This document shows positions 18,824 to 26,649 of a stretch of 64,000 bases of DNA, piece after piece. The DNA is taken from the NCBI GenBank assembly GCA_028285495.1, contig JANQPB010000015.1, positions 124,001 through 188,000 on the forward strand, given 5' to 3'. How positions within the stretch are numbered: the first letter of the stretch is position 1; each line of letters begins with the position of its first letter. The translations under genes and the position numbers were made by a program. The stretch comes from Acidimicrobiales bacterium. Lineage in GTDB: Bacteria > Actinomycetota > Acidimicrobiia > Acidimicrobiales > SZUA-35. The notes under the pieces were generated by a model, which was not told where the DNA came from, did no database searches, and saw nothing but the letters and a program-made list of their open reading frames with translations.

Positions 18824-19546
18824 TCAGGGGATGGGGATGACGTCGTCGTTGCCGATGACCACGATGACCGCTGCGTCCTGGGTGTCGTCGACCGGGGGGA
18901 CCGTCGGGTCGAGGGGGCGGACGAGGGTGTCGAGGCCGGGGCCGAAGACCGCCGCCACGGCCAGCGCCTCGGGCTCGTACCCCTCGACGTGATAGATCGC
19001 CGACGGACCGCTGGCGTTGGCGTTCTTCGGGGCGCCCGTCAGGTAGCTGGCGGCCTGGAGCAGCTCGGTGCCACGGGCCGCGATGCCCTGGGTGCCGGCG
19101 CCGTTGAGCACGAGGACCCGGACCTCGGCCGGCGGGCGGACGGTGGTGAGGGGATCGGCCATGGCATCGGTGCTGGTCGGTGCGGCCGGGTCGCTGGTCG
19201 CGGGATCGGTGGCCGCAACCGTTGTCGGGGTCCCGGTCGCCTGGCCGGCGACGCCACCGTCGGTGGTTGTGTCGTCGCTGGTCGGGTCGTCGGTGGCGGC
19301 CGGGTCGGTCGCAGCGTCGTCGGCGGTCTGGTCGACGGCCGTGGTCTCACCGTCGGCGCCGGGCACGACCTCGTCCTCCGAGGTGGGGGCCTCACCGAGC
19401 CCCTGGGCGAACAGCACGCCGCCGATGATCAGCGCCACGAGGATCACCATCGCGCCACGGAAGATGTCGGTGCCGCCGAGCCGGGTCGCCGCCGGGGCGA
19501 CGTCACGCTCGTCCGCGGCCTGACGCTGATCGGGGACCACTCGCAT
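18824..19546 (-). CDS. Membrane-anchored LytR C-terminal-domain protein
   Basis: 240 residues from ATG 19546. A cytosolic stretch with one membrane helix (AMVILVALIIGGVLFAQGL, about 30-48) is followed by a long Thr/Asp/Ala-rich linker of about 90 residues and then a LytR_C domain beginning VRVLVLNGAGTQGIAARGTELLQ. Such proteins sit at the actinobacterial envelope, often near cell-wall enzymes; LytR_C alone is not the LCP ligase. The frame to 19678 adds only basic sequence overlapping the tRNA promoter region. Confidence 0.8.
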   Translation of the reverse strand: MRVVPDQRQAADERDVAPAATRLGGTDIFRGAMVILVALIIGGVLFAQGLGEAPTSEDEVVPGADGETTAVDQTADDAATDPAATDDPTSDDTTTDGGVAGQATGTPTTVAATDPATSDPAAPTSTDAMADPLTTVRPPAEVRVLVLNGAGTQGIAARGTELLQAASYLTGAPKNANASGPSAIYHVEGYEPEALAVAAVFGPGLDTLVRPLDPTVPPVDDTQDAAVIVVIGNDDVIPIP

Positions 19547-19723
19547 GTGTACGGTTCCAGTCGTGGGAGGGGGGTGCCGGTGGACGACCATCCGCCGTCG
19601 ACCGGCGACGGGCTGAGGCGGCGACCTCCATCGCAACGCTAGCGCCGCCGGACCCCGGAGGCGGGCAATGGTCGCCAAACGGCGAGGTCGGTGTTGCCGC
19701 TGGCCCGTAGACTCGGGCCTACT

Positions 19724-19796
19724 GCCCGGGTAGCTCAGTTGGTAGAGCGCCGCTCTTGTAAAGCGATGGTCGCAGGTTCAAATCCTGTCCCGGGCT
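19724..19796 (+). tRNA. tRNA-Thr (anticodon TGT)
   Basis: Complete cloverleaf: acceptor GCCCGGG pairs with CCCGGGC (19789-19795) plus discriminator T, D-arm GCTC/GAGC with AGTTGGTA, anticodon loop CTTGTAA with TGT at 34-36, and T-arm GTTCAAATC. The outermost anticodon-stem pair is C-A. No CCA is encoded. Its 3' half is duplicated at 49.7 kb, marking it as the likely integration site of an island. Confidence 0.95.
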
Positions 19797-19971
19797 CGTT
19801 GTGATGTCGCGAGACGTCTGCAGGCCCGAGCCCTCAGTGGTTCGGGTCTTGCGGGTTTTGGGGTCGGTAGTTGCGGGTGGGGTCGAGGGTGAGATGGCGG
19901 AGGAGTTTGTCCGGTGTCGGTTGCGATGCTGCGGATGTCGCGGTCGATGATGGGGAGGGGTGATGTTGGTG
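19754..19971. repeat. Left copy of the island-flanking direct repeat (putative attL)
   Basis: From the tRNA-Thr anticodon loop to 19971 the sequence recurs, same orientation and highly similar, at 49677-49896. The first 43 nt are the tRNA 3' part (two mismatches); the rest covers a hairpin and the last part of an IS481-type transposase. Copies are about 29.9 kb apart. An anticodon-loop-to-3'-end duplication is typical of tyrosine-recombinase att sites, but no integrase gene is seen. Confidence 0.85.
19825..19846 (+). terminator. Hairpin behind tRNA-Thr
   Basis: CCCGAGCC and GGTTCGGG pair across CTCAGT, followed by TCTTGCGGGTTTT. Likely ends tRNA transcription. The 49.7-kb copy keeps the stem (CCGAACC/GGTTCGG), and the G-T pair of this copy is an A-T pair there. 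Confidence 0.55.
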
Positions 19972-20240
19972 CCTGTGTGGGCTCGGCCGATGCCGATGTG
20001 GTGCATGCGTCCCGCGCAGCGGAGAAAGACCGACCCGGATTGGTCGATGCGGTCGTGGCGGATGCGGTAGTGGGGCCCGGCCCCTGAGCCCGGTGGGTCC
20101 GATCTTGGGCAGACGCTGGTCGGCGGCTGCGGGGGTGGTTCGCATGGGGGCTCGGTGTGGCCGACGGTGATAGTTGTGGTCGACGAAGCCATTGAGCCGG
20201 GTCTGGAGCTGGTCGAGCGACGCCAGGAGGGTCTGGACGC
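19830..20240 (-). pseudogene. C-terminal remnant of an IS481-type transposase
   Basis: On the minus strand two alternating frames give the end of an actinobacterial IS481 integrase-core transposase: LDQLQTRLNGFVDHNYHRRPHRAP, then HYRIRHDRIDQSGSVF, AGRMHHIGIGRAHTGT, and finally LLRHLTLDPTRNY. At least two frameshifts and no N-terminal half are present. It lies immediately beside the tRNA, and its tail is part of the direct repeat. Confidence 0.8.
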
Positions 20241-20263
20241 ACCCCGGGTAGGGTCCGAAGGCT

Positions 20264-20285
20264 CTATGCGACTGGTTCTCATTCT
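20264..20285. promoter_or_regulatory. Putative Zur/Fur-type operator, box A (half-site)
   Basis: On the minus strand AATGAGAACC (within 20274-20283) matches the half-site seen in boxes B-E; the second half is weak. It lies directly before ATG 20293 and would fall inside the coding region if an earlier start were used, favouring 20293. Confidence 0.5.
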
Positions 20286-20292
20286 CAACAAC

Positions 20293-21723
20293 ATGAGATT
20301 CATGCGCCATCTGTCGAGAAGCTTGTCGAGACCAATCCTCTTCCTCGGACCTCTGCTGCTGCTGGTCTTCGCAGTGGCCGGATGCGGAAGCAGCTCATCC
20401 GAGGAAGGAACGAGCGACACACCGACGACGGTCGTGGAGACCACACCCACTACCGCTGCTGACGACGACCATGACCACGACGGCCACGACCACGACAACG
20501 ACGACGACGGCCACGACCACGATGGCGACGGCCACGACCACGACGACGAGGACTCCGAGGAATCGAGCGGTGAAACGGTTCGGGCTGGTGAGTTGACACG
20601 GGGACGTCTCGTGGCTGCCTCAGCAACGCTCCCCGAGGTCTACGTTGTGGACCTCGACACGTTCAAGGTGTCGACCCTGCCCGTCGCGGCTCCGAACGCC
20701 ATCCTCCAGGGCACAGGGGGGATGAGTCCCTACAGTTGGATGGTGCATTACGCCGACGATCGCGTTGAGATCGTGGACGTCGGGATCGACTTCGTCCGCC
20801 ACGGAGCCCACTACCACATCGACGACTCGGATCCGGAACTCACCACCTTCTCGATGACCGGCCCGAACCCCGCCCACATCGTGGAGCATGGCGGTTTGGT
20901 GGCTGTGTTCTTCGACGGCAGCGGCGAAGTCCGCCTGGTGGCCGAAGACCAGTTGACCTCCGGAGGAGATGTCGACGTCGAGAGCGTGATGGCGAACATG
21001 CCCCACCACGGCGTTGCCCTCAACTTCCATGACCACTTGCTCGTCACCACGGCCGAGACCGTCGATGAAAGGGCGGTTCCCAACGGCGTCGTCGCCTTCG
21101 CCCACGACGATCCGGGCACGACGGAGTATGAGAGCGAAGCCTGCACCAACCTGCACGGAGAGGCCCCTCTCGACCACTACATCGCCTATGGCTGCGACGA
21201 GGGTGTTCTCATCCTTCACCACACGCACGTCCCAACAAGTGGGTTCTCGTCGGTCATGGTCCCCTACCCCGATGACTCGGGTCCTCGGCCGTTCTTCCTC
21301 AAGTCCCACACGGATGCGCCAGTGATCGTCGGAATCTCGGGACAAGGACTGGTGGCCGTCGATCCGTTTGCACCCGCCGCGATCGGCCACAGTCTGCCTT
21401 CCGCTCCAAAGGAGTTCGCGTTCGAGGACGGCCAGCATCTCCTTGTTCTCGCCGCGGACGGGGACTTGTATCGGGTATCCCTCGACGACTTCTCCGTGGA
21501 GGGAGAACCCTTGCCACTCGTCCCCCCGTTCGATGAAGACGACACCGCTAACGTTCACGTCGCTGCGAACCGGTTGTATGCACTCGACAGCCGCGACGAA
21601 TCGGTCGTGGCCGTCGACCTCGAGGCCTGGGAGATTCTCGACGCCGGAATTGTGCTTCCGTCGGCCCCGAATACCTTCGCATTCCGTGCGGTGTCTGCCG
21701 TTTCGCCAGACTGGCAGAGCTGA
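20293..21723 (+). CDS. Secreted lipoprotein with His/Asp-rich metal linker and predicted beta-propeller (AztD-like)
   Basis: 476 residues from ATG 20293 (alternatives 20266 and 20302). Signal peptide with a hydrophobic core LFLGPLLLLVFAVAG and lipobox Cys31. Residues 57-90 are almost only Asp, His and Gly (DHDHDGHDHD-type repeats), a typical metal-binding linker. The remainder has propeller-like repeats (VYVVDLDTFKVSTLPV, GVVAFAHDDPG, LYALDSRDESVVAVDLEAWE) and scattered His. It resembles AztD, the extracytoplasmic zinc chaperone that hands zinc to an ABC binding protein, by architecture rather than measured similarity. First gene of a set with two methyltransferases. Confidence 0.75.
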   Translation: MRFMRHLSRSLSRPILFLGPLLLLVFAVAGCGSSSSEEGTSDTPTTVVETTPTTAADDDHDHDGHDHDNDDDGHDHDGDGHDHDDEDSEESSGETVRAGELTRGRLVAASATLPEVYVVDLDTFKVSTLPVAAPNAILQGTGGMSPYSWMVHYADDRVEIVDVGIDFVRHGAHYHIDDSDPELTTFSMTGPNPAHIVEHGGLVAVFFDGSGEVRLVAEDQLTSGGDVDVESVMANMPHHGVALNFHDHLLVTTAETVDERAVPNGVVAFAHDDPGTTEYESEACTNLHGEAPLDHYIAYGCDEGVLILHHTHVPTSGFSSVMVPYPDDSGPRPFFLKSHTDAPVIVGISGQGLVAVDPFAPAAIGHSLPSAPKEFAFEDGQHLLVLAADGDLYRVSLDDFSVEGEPLPLVPPFDEDDTANVHVAANRLYALDSRDESVVAVDLEAWEILDAGIVLPSAPNTFAFRAVSAVSPDWQS

Positions 21724-21756
21724 GTCGAGTCGGGTCGGGTCGTCGAAAGGACGCCG

Positions 21757-22590
21757 ATGGCTGGTGATGTCACCGCTCAGGTGCGCGAGTACTTCGGTCG
21801 TGCTGCGGCTGGTTGGGGGCGCTGGGCCGACGCCGTGGAGCGAGACGACGCTGCCCGCTACATCGAAGCGTCGGCGGTGGAGGCGGGTGATTGCGTCCTC
21901 GAGATCGGGGCCGGGGCTGGCGAGCAGACCCTTGTGCTGGCCGAGCACGTGGGACCGCAAGGAGTGGTCGTCGCAACCGATCTTTGCCCTGAGATGGTCG
22001 ATGTTGCCGCTCGTCGGGTCACAGAGGCTGGGTTCGACAACGTCGAGTTCGTCGCCGGGAGCGTCGATGTCATCGAGCTCGAGGAGGCGAGCTTCGATGC
22101 CTGCATCTCCGGGTTCACGTGGGAGTTCCTTGCCGACCCGATCGGCGCAGCGGTCAGGGTCAAGAGGCTGCTCACGCAACGAGGACGGTTCGCCGCCTCG
22201 ACGTGGGCTCCGCTGCCCGGCGTTCCCATGAGGACGATCGCCTCGACGGTGATCCTGTCCGAGCTGGGGCTACCGCCACCCGCTGAGCCCGCAGGTGTCG
22301 ACCTCGCCGACCCCCGCGAGTTCGAACGTGCCCTCAGCCAGGCCGGCTTCGAGGACGTGACCGTCACCGAATCGCCCGTGGTCATGCGCTGGGCAACTCC
22401 GGACGCCTACGCGCGGTGGATGCGCGAGATCGCCCCTCACTTCGACGACCTGATCAACGCTCACGATCCGAACAGGACCGAGCAGATATGGGATGCGGTC
22501 GCGCACGCAGCGGCGGACCACCTCGTCGACGACGGAACCGTGCGCATGGTGAACGAGGCGTTCCTGGGCGCCGGAGCGCGACCGGGCTGA
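21757..22590 (+). CDS. Class I SAM-dependent methyltransferase
   Basis: 277 residues. Motif I is VLEIGAGAGEQTLVLAEH, motif II VVATDLCPEMVDVAARR, and post-I FDNVEFVAGSVD. The UbiE/Methyltransf_11-like fold is clear; the substrate is not. A GAAAGGAC Shine-Dalgarno lies before ATG 21757. It follows the lipoprotein by 33 bp and is followed by a second, dissimilar methyltransferase. In a metal locus a role in making or modifying a small metallophore is possible but unproven. Confidence 0.88.
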   Translation: MAGDVTAQVREYFGRAAAGWGRWADAVERDDAARYIEASAVEAGDCVLEIGAGAGEQTLVLAEHVGPQGVVVATDLCPEMVDVAARRVTEAGFDNVEFVAGSVDVIELEEASFDACISGFTWEFLADPIGAAVRVKRLLTQRGRFAASTWAPLPGVPMRTIASTVILSELGLPPPAEPAGVDLADPREFERALSQAGFEDVTVTESPVVMRWATPDAYARWMREIAPHFDDLINAHDPNRTEQIWDAVAHAAADHLVDDGTVRMVNEAFLGAGARPG

Positions 22591-22721
22591 CGACCGGCGA
22601 AGCGCCATCGCCGGGGCATCTCGGGTCACCATCGACCCTGAACGCGGTCGTCCGTCCGAGACCTGGAGTGGCAGTGCCGTCCCTGGACGACCGTCGGTCC
22701 GCATCAGCTACGGTCCCGAGC

Positions 22722-23435
22722 ATGGAGTCCGACTACGACGCACGGGCGGAGTTGCACGAGGTGCACATGCCTCCGGTCTGGGAGCGGTTGCGCAGCGTGA
22801 TCGGTGATGCCTTCGGCGACATCGGCCCCGATGGCGTGATCGTCGACATCGGCGCCGGCAGCGGCCTCGGCGCAGCGATGGTGGCCAGCGTCACCGGCGC
22901 CGAGATCATCGCCCTCGAGCCGAACCCCACCATGCGGGCGATGCTGGTCGCACGCCTGGACACCGCCGGCGTGCTCGACCGAGTCACCGTGTTGCCGGAT
23001 GCAGTCCCCGATGGGCTCGAGGATCTCCCCCGACAGGTTGACGGCATCATCGCCGCGCACATGCTCGGCCACCTGACCGACGCGACGCGAGCCAGCCTCC
23101 TCGACTGGGTCGCAGCCAGCCTGGCTTCCGGGCGATCCGCGTTGCTGACCGTCAGCGCTGACGCCGAGGCCGAGGGCGAAGCGCCAGCTGTCGAGGAACG
23201 ATCCGTTGGTCGCCTCGTCTACCGGGTCACCCACCAGCCGTCGACGCCGGGCCGCTACGAGGGGCTCTTCGAGGTCATCGACGACCAGCAGCGCGTGGTT
23301 CGCTCGCTGCAGGACGCCACCTCGTGGGAGTCCGTGACCGTCGACGACGTCCGTGCCGCCCTCGCCGGTCAAGCCGTCGAGGTCACCGAGCCACAAACTG
23401 GGGTCGCAATCGTGACGAAGCCCGCCGCCAGTTGA
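22722..23435 (+). CDS. Class I SAM-dependent methyltransferase
   Basis: 237 residues from ATG 22722. Motif I is VIVDIGAGSGLGAAMVASV and the acidic ribose-binding residue is in EIIALEPNPTMRAML. ADAVPDG-like and DGIIAAHMLGHLT segments complete the Rossmann core. The C-terminal half (RLVYRVTHQPSTPGRYEG) is beta-rich. It starts about 130 bp after the previous methyltransferase. Substrate unknown; the frame upstream to 22416 is rejected because it overlaps that gene. Confidence 0.85.
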   Translation: MESDYDARAELHEVHMPPVWERLRSVIGDAFGDIGPDGVIVDIGAGSGLGAAMVASVTGAEIIALEPNPTMRAMLVARLDTAGVLDRVTVLPDAVPDGLEDLPRQVDGIIAAHMLGHLTDATRASLLDWVAASLASGRSALLTVSADAEAEGEAPAVEERSVGRLVYRVTHQPSTPGRYEGLFEVIDDQQRVVRSLQDATSWESVTVDDVRAALAGQAVEVTEPQTGVAIVTKPAAS

Positions 23436-23513
23436 CCCATACCGGTGTTGCGCCACACACAACAGGCAACCACCCGCGTGCACAGCCGACCGAGCTGCTC
23501 ACCGGTCGTGCAA

Positions 23514-23537
23514 CGAGAATAGGAACCATTACTATTT
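23514..23537. promoter_or_regulatory. Putative Zur/Fur-type operator, box B
   Basis: GAGAATAGGAACCATTACTATT is an imperfect palindrome around a central C, sharing most positions with box C. It ends less than 10 bp before the small gene starting at 23544, so that mRNA is probably leaderless or very short-leadered and would be blocked by a bound repressor. Confidence 0.7.
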
Positions 23538-23543
23538 CCAGTG

Positions 23544-23765
23544 ATGGCTGCAGCATTCCCCCGAACCTACGACGAGTGGCGGCGGTGCATCACCGTCGAC
23601 TGCGGGATCGCACTGACCGCCCCGTTCATCGACGAGCGCCTGCGGGCGCTCCGAGATCCGAGCGACGCGCACACCGACCAGTTCATCGAGCAGTACGGCG
23701 AGCGCTACCTCGCCCTGGTGATCGAGTGGTTCGAGCACGCCCGATCCGAGCCCGAGCCGGCGTGA
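23544..23765 (+). CDS. Small protein of the metal locus, unknown function
   Basis: About 73 residues from ATG 23544 (GTG 23541 also possible). It begins MAAAFPRTYDEWRRCITVDCGIALT and is mostly helical, with two Cys close together (CITVDCG) and an acidic/aromatic C-terminus. I do not know a family. It is the first gene after box B and its stop overlaps the GTG of mogA, so it is coexpressed with MogA and probably metal-regulated. Confidence 0.7.
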   Translation: MAAAFPRTYDEWRRCITVDCGIALTAPFIDERLRALRDPSDAHTDQFIEQYGERYLALVIEWFEHARSEPEPA

Positions 23766-24382
23766 CCCAGGACACGGCCCGACGAACCGACACCCCTCCA
23801 GCCCGCGTCGGGATCATCACGGTCTCCGACCGTGCGAGCACCGGCGACTACGAGGATCGGGGCGGCCCGGCGATACGGAGCTACCTGGACCGGGTGGTCA
23901 CCTCCGACTGGACCTCGGAGGCCCGGCTGGTTCCCGATGAGCAGCGCCAGGTCGAGGAGGCCATCAGATCGCTCGCCGCCGGCGGCTGTTGCCTGATCCT
24001 CACCACCGGGGGCACCGGGCCCGCCGTTCGTGACGTCACGCCGGAGGCCACCGAGGCGGTCTGTTCGAAGCTGCTGCCCGGCTTCGGGGAGGAGATGCGA
24101 CGGGCGTCGCTCCTGGCCGTACCGACGGCGATTCTCTCCCGCCAGACCGCCGGCGTCTGCGACGGGGCGCTGGTCATCAACCTGCCCGGCCAACCGAAGG
24201 CCATCGCTGAGTGCCTCGACGCCGTCTTCGCGGCCGTCCCCTACTGCGTCGACCTGATCGGCGGGCCCTACCTCACCACCGACGTCGAACACGTCGATGC
24301 CTTCCGGCCCGCGTCCGCCATCCGCCCACCCGACGACACGCCTCGAACCCCCGTGACCCACTCGGCCAAGTCCGCTCCGTAG
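23762..24382 (+). CDS. Molybdopterin adenylyltransferase-like protein (MogA/MoaB family)
   Basis: 206 residues from GTG 23762, overlapping the upstream stop. Core motifs: VGIITVSDRASTGDYEDRGGP, LTTGGTGPAVRDVTPEA (molybdopterin-binding GGTG loop) and LVINLPGQPKAIAECLD. MogA activates molybdopterin with AMP before molybdate insertion. It has a 30-residue Pro/Thr-rich C-terminal extension beyond the domain. No other molybdenum genes are here, so it may be a condition-specific paralogue; its position behind box B suggests expression under metal limitation. Confidence 0.88.
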   Translation: MTQDTARRTDTPPARVGIITVSDRASTGDYEDRGGPAIRSYLDRVVTSDWTSEARLVPDEQRQVEEAIRSLAAGGCCLILTTGGTGPAVRDVTPEATEAVCSKLLPGFGEEMRRASLLAVPTAILSRQTAGVCDGALVINLPGQPKAIAECLDAVFAAVPYCVDLIGGPYLTTDVEHVDAFRPASAIRPPDDTPRTPVTHSAKSAP

Positions 24383-24466
24383 GGCGACGATCCTCCACGC
24401 CATCGGCCCGGAGTGGCCGAGCCCTCCCCGATACCGACCTCGTCCGACCAACGAAAGGACCAACCC

Positions 24467-25699
24467 ATGGCCAGTTCCCTCGAAGCGACGACCCTCGGCG
24501 ACGCCGCATTCGTGATCCGCCCCCTTCCCGAGGTGGTCTTCCGCGCCGGGGCGATCGCCGAGACGCCAGCACGGGTTCGCCAACTCGATGGGCGTCGGGT
24601 CCTGGTCGTCACCGACCCCGGCGTCGCCGCTGCCGGGCTGAGCGACCGGCTGACGGAGCTCATCAACGCTGATGGTCTCGACGTCAGCGTGTTCGACGGA
24701 GTCGAGCCCAACCCGACGCTGGCCAACGTCACCAGCGGCAGCGAGGCGGCCGGCGGCAGCGACGGCCTCGTGATCGTCGCGCTCGGCGGCGGATCGTCGA
24801 TGGACTGCGCCAAGGCCATTGCGATGGACCTCGTCAACGAGGGGCCCATCCGCGGCTACTGCATCGCCGCGTCGCTCGGCGAGACCGGGACGATCGACCC
24901 GGCCACCGCCGCCCCGCAGCACCAACCGACCAGCGCAGTGCCGCTCATCGCCATCCCGACGACCTCGGGTACCGCATCGGAGACCAACGGCTCCGGAGTG
25001 CTCACCGACGAGTCGGAGAACCGCAAGATCTTCATCTCCAACCCCCTGGTCCGGCCTGCGGTCTCGCTGCTCGACGCCGAGCTGACGCTCGGCCTCCCGC
25101 CCTACCCCACCGCTACCTGCGGCATGGACGCGCTCACCCACGCCACCGAGGCGTTCACCTCCAACCGGGTCACCCCGTACAGCGACGCCATCGCCCTCCA
25201 GGCGATCCGGCTCGTCGGCCAGTGGCTGCCGACCGCCGTCAACGACGGCGCCAACCTCGAGGCCCGGGCCCAACTCCTCCTGGGATCACACCTCGCCGGC
25301 GTCGCCTTCGGGATCGCCGGACTCGGGATGTGCCATGCGCTCGGTCATCCACTGTCGGCCGTCCTCCATCAGGCCCATGGGCAGACCCTCACCACGATGC
25401 TGCCGCACGTCATGGGCTTCAACATGCCCGAGCGCACCAGCCGGTACGCGGCCGTGGCCGAGGCCCTCGGCGCCGCCGATGCGTCGGATGACGAGGCGAC
25501 CAACGCCCGGGCCGCGATCGGGGCGGTGGAGGCGATGGCCGAACGGGTCGGCATCGCCCGGTCGATCAGCGAGATGGGCGGCAGCTCCGATCACCTCCCC
25601 GAACTGGTCCACCAGGCCATGTCCGACGTGACCATGCTCGCCAACCCCCGACCGGCCAGCAGCGACGACGTCCGCGCCCTCTACCTGGCTGCGTTCTGA
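24467..25699 (+). CDS. Iron-type (group III) alcohol dehydrogenase
   Basis: 410 residues from ATG 24467 behind AAAGGA. NAD-binding GGGSSMDCAKAIA, the AIPTTSGTASETNG loop, GMDALTHATEAF with the first metal ligands, and GMCHALGHPLSAVLHQAHG with the metal-binding His residues are all present. Family members oxidise alcohols or reduce aldehydes using Fe(II). Within a suspected zinc-starvation regulon it may replace a zinc alcohol dehydrogenase; this is inference from context. It starts 84 bp after mogA without its own clear box. Confidence 0.9.
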   Translation: MASSLEATTLGDAAFVIRPLPEVVFRAGAIAETPARVRQLDGRRVLVVTDPGVAAAGLSDRLTELINADGLDVSVFDGVEPNPTLANVTSGSEAAGGSDGLVIVALGGGSSMDCAKAIAMDLVNEGPIRGYCIAASLGETGTIDPATAAPQHQPTSAVPLIAIPTTSGTASETNGSGVLTDESENRKIFISNPLVRPAVSLLDAELTLGLPPYPTATCGMDALTHATEAFTSNRVTPYSDAIALQAIRLVGQWLPTAVNDGANLEARAQLLLGSHLAGVAFGIAGLGMCHALGHPLSAVLHQAHGQTLTTMLPHVMGFNMPERTSRYAAVAEALGAADASDDEATNARAAIGAVEAMAERVGIARSISEMGGSSDHLPELVHQAMSDVTMLANPRPASSDDVRALYLAAF

Positions 25700-25802
25700 C
25701 CTCCGATCCCGACGACGTCCGTCGGCCCACGGTCCCCTGCGGCCGGCCAAACAAACGCGTCCTGCTGCTCCTAGTCGAGGTGAACCCAGGCTCGCATCCT
25801 AA

Positions 25803-25831
25803 ATGAGAATAGGAATCATTCCCATTATGGA
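25803..25831. promoter_or_regulatory. Putative Zur/Fur-type operator, box C
   Basis: AATAGGAAT and ATTCCCATT flank a central C, a 19-bp palindrome with one mismatch, preceded by AATGAG. It ends about 20 bp before the methyltransferase-ABC importer operon starting at 25846. Confidence 0.75.
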
Positions 25832-25845
25832 CTAGGGTCCCCTGC

Positions 25846-26649
25846 ATGTCTCTCCTGGACGCCTGGGACAACCAGCAGGCGCGATACATCGCCGCCCGCG
25901 AGCAGCGTTTCGACGCCCTGCTCACCGTCATCGAGTGGATCGCCGCCGAGGGCGAGAACCGCCATCCTGTCGTCGTCGATCTCGGTGCCGGTCCGGCGGC
26001 GATCGGTCGACGCCTCCTCCGGCGGCTACCGACGGCGTCCTACGTCGGCATCGACCTCGATCCGGTCCTGTTGCATCTCGGCCGCCGCATCGCTGAAGAC
26101 TTCGATCCCGGCCGTCTGCACATGGTCGATGGCGACGTCACCGACCCTGCGTGGCTCGACAGCGTCGGCGTCCGGTCGGTCGACGTCGTGTGTTCGTCGA
26201 CCGCGCTCCACTGGCTGCCGCCGGACGATCTTCGCCGGTGTCTCCGCAACGCCTACCAGGCGCTTCGACCGGGTGGCGTCCTCCTCAACGCCGACCATCT
26301 CGGCTTCGACGAGCAGGCACCGTCGCTGACCCGGCTCGCCGAGTGGGTTGCCGCTCGCGACGAGCGGGCGGCGGCGGACCGCGGCGCCCTGAGCTGGGAC
26401 GACTGGTGGACCAGGGCCCGAGCCGACGACGAGCTGACGTCGCAGATCGAACAGCGAGACCGGATCCTCGGCTCGTCCGCCGTCGCCGACGAGACCGAGG
26501 ACCATGACGACGTGCCCGAGCCGAGGCCCCCGCTCCGGGAGTTCCTCGAGCTGGCTCGGAGCACCGGCTTCTCGGAGGTCGAGACCGTCTGGCAACGCTT
26601 CGACGACCGGATCGTGCTCGCCGTCAAACCGGGGCCGCAGACCCCGTGA
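25846..26649 (+). CDS. Class I SAM-dependent methyltransferase, first gene of importer operon
   Basis: 267 residues. Motif I is VVVDLGAGPAAIGRRLLRR, motif II SYVGIDLDPVLLHLGRR, and VDVVCSSTALHWLPPDDLRR is a typical post-II block. A His/Asp-rich patch (DETEDHDDVPEPRP) lies near residue 220. It directly follows box C and its stop overlaps the permease GTG. Coupling a methyltransferase to a FecCD importer is unusual; it might modify the imported chelate. Substrate unknown. Confidence 0.88.
   Translation: MSLLDAWDNQQARYIAAREQRFDALLTVIEWIAAEGENRHPVVVDLGAGPAAIGRRLLRRLPTASYVGIDLDPVLLHLGRRIAEDFDPGRLHMVDGDVTDPAWLDSVGVRSVDVVCSSTALHWLPPDDLRRCLRNAYQALRPGGVLLNADHLGFDEQAPSLTRLAEWVAARDERAAADRGALSWDDWWTRARADDELTSQIEQRDRILGSSAVADETEDHDDVPEPRPPLREFLELARSTGFSEVETVWQRFDDRIVLAVKPGPQTP

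Noticed and set aside
20455-20560. CRISPR or tandem DNA repeat
   Set aside because: The regular GACCACGA-type pattern is low-complexity His/Asp coding sequence, not repeat-spacer structure.
20620-22179. 519-codon minus frame across the lipoprotein and methyltransferase
   Set aside because: Both plus-strand genes have signal peptide and SAM motifs; the minus frame has none.
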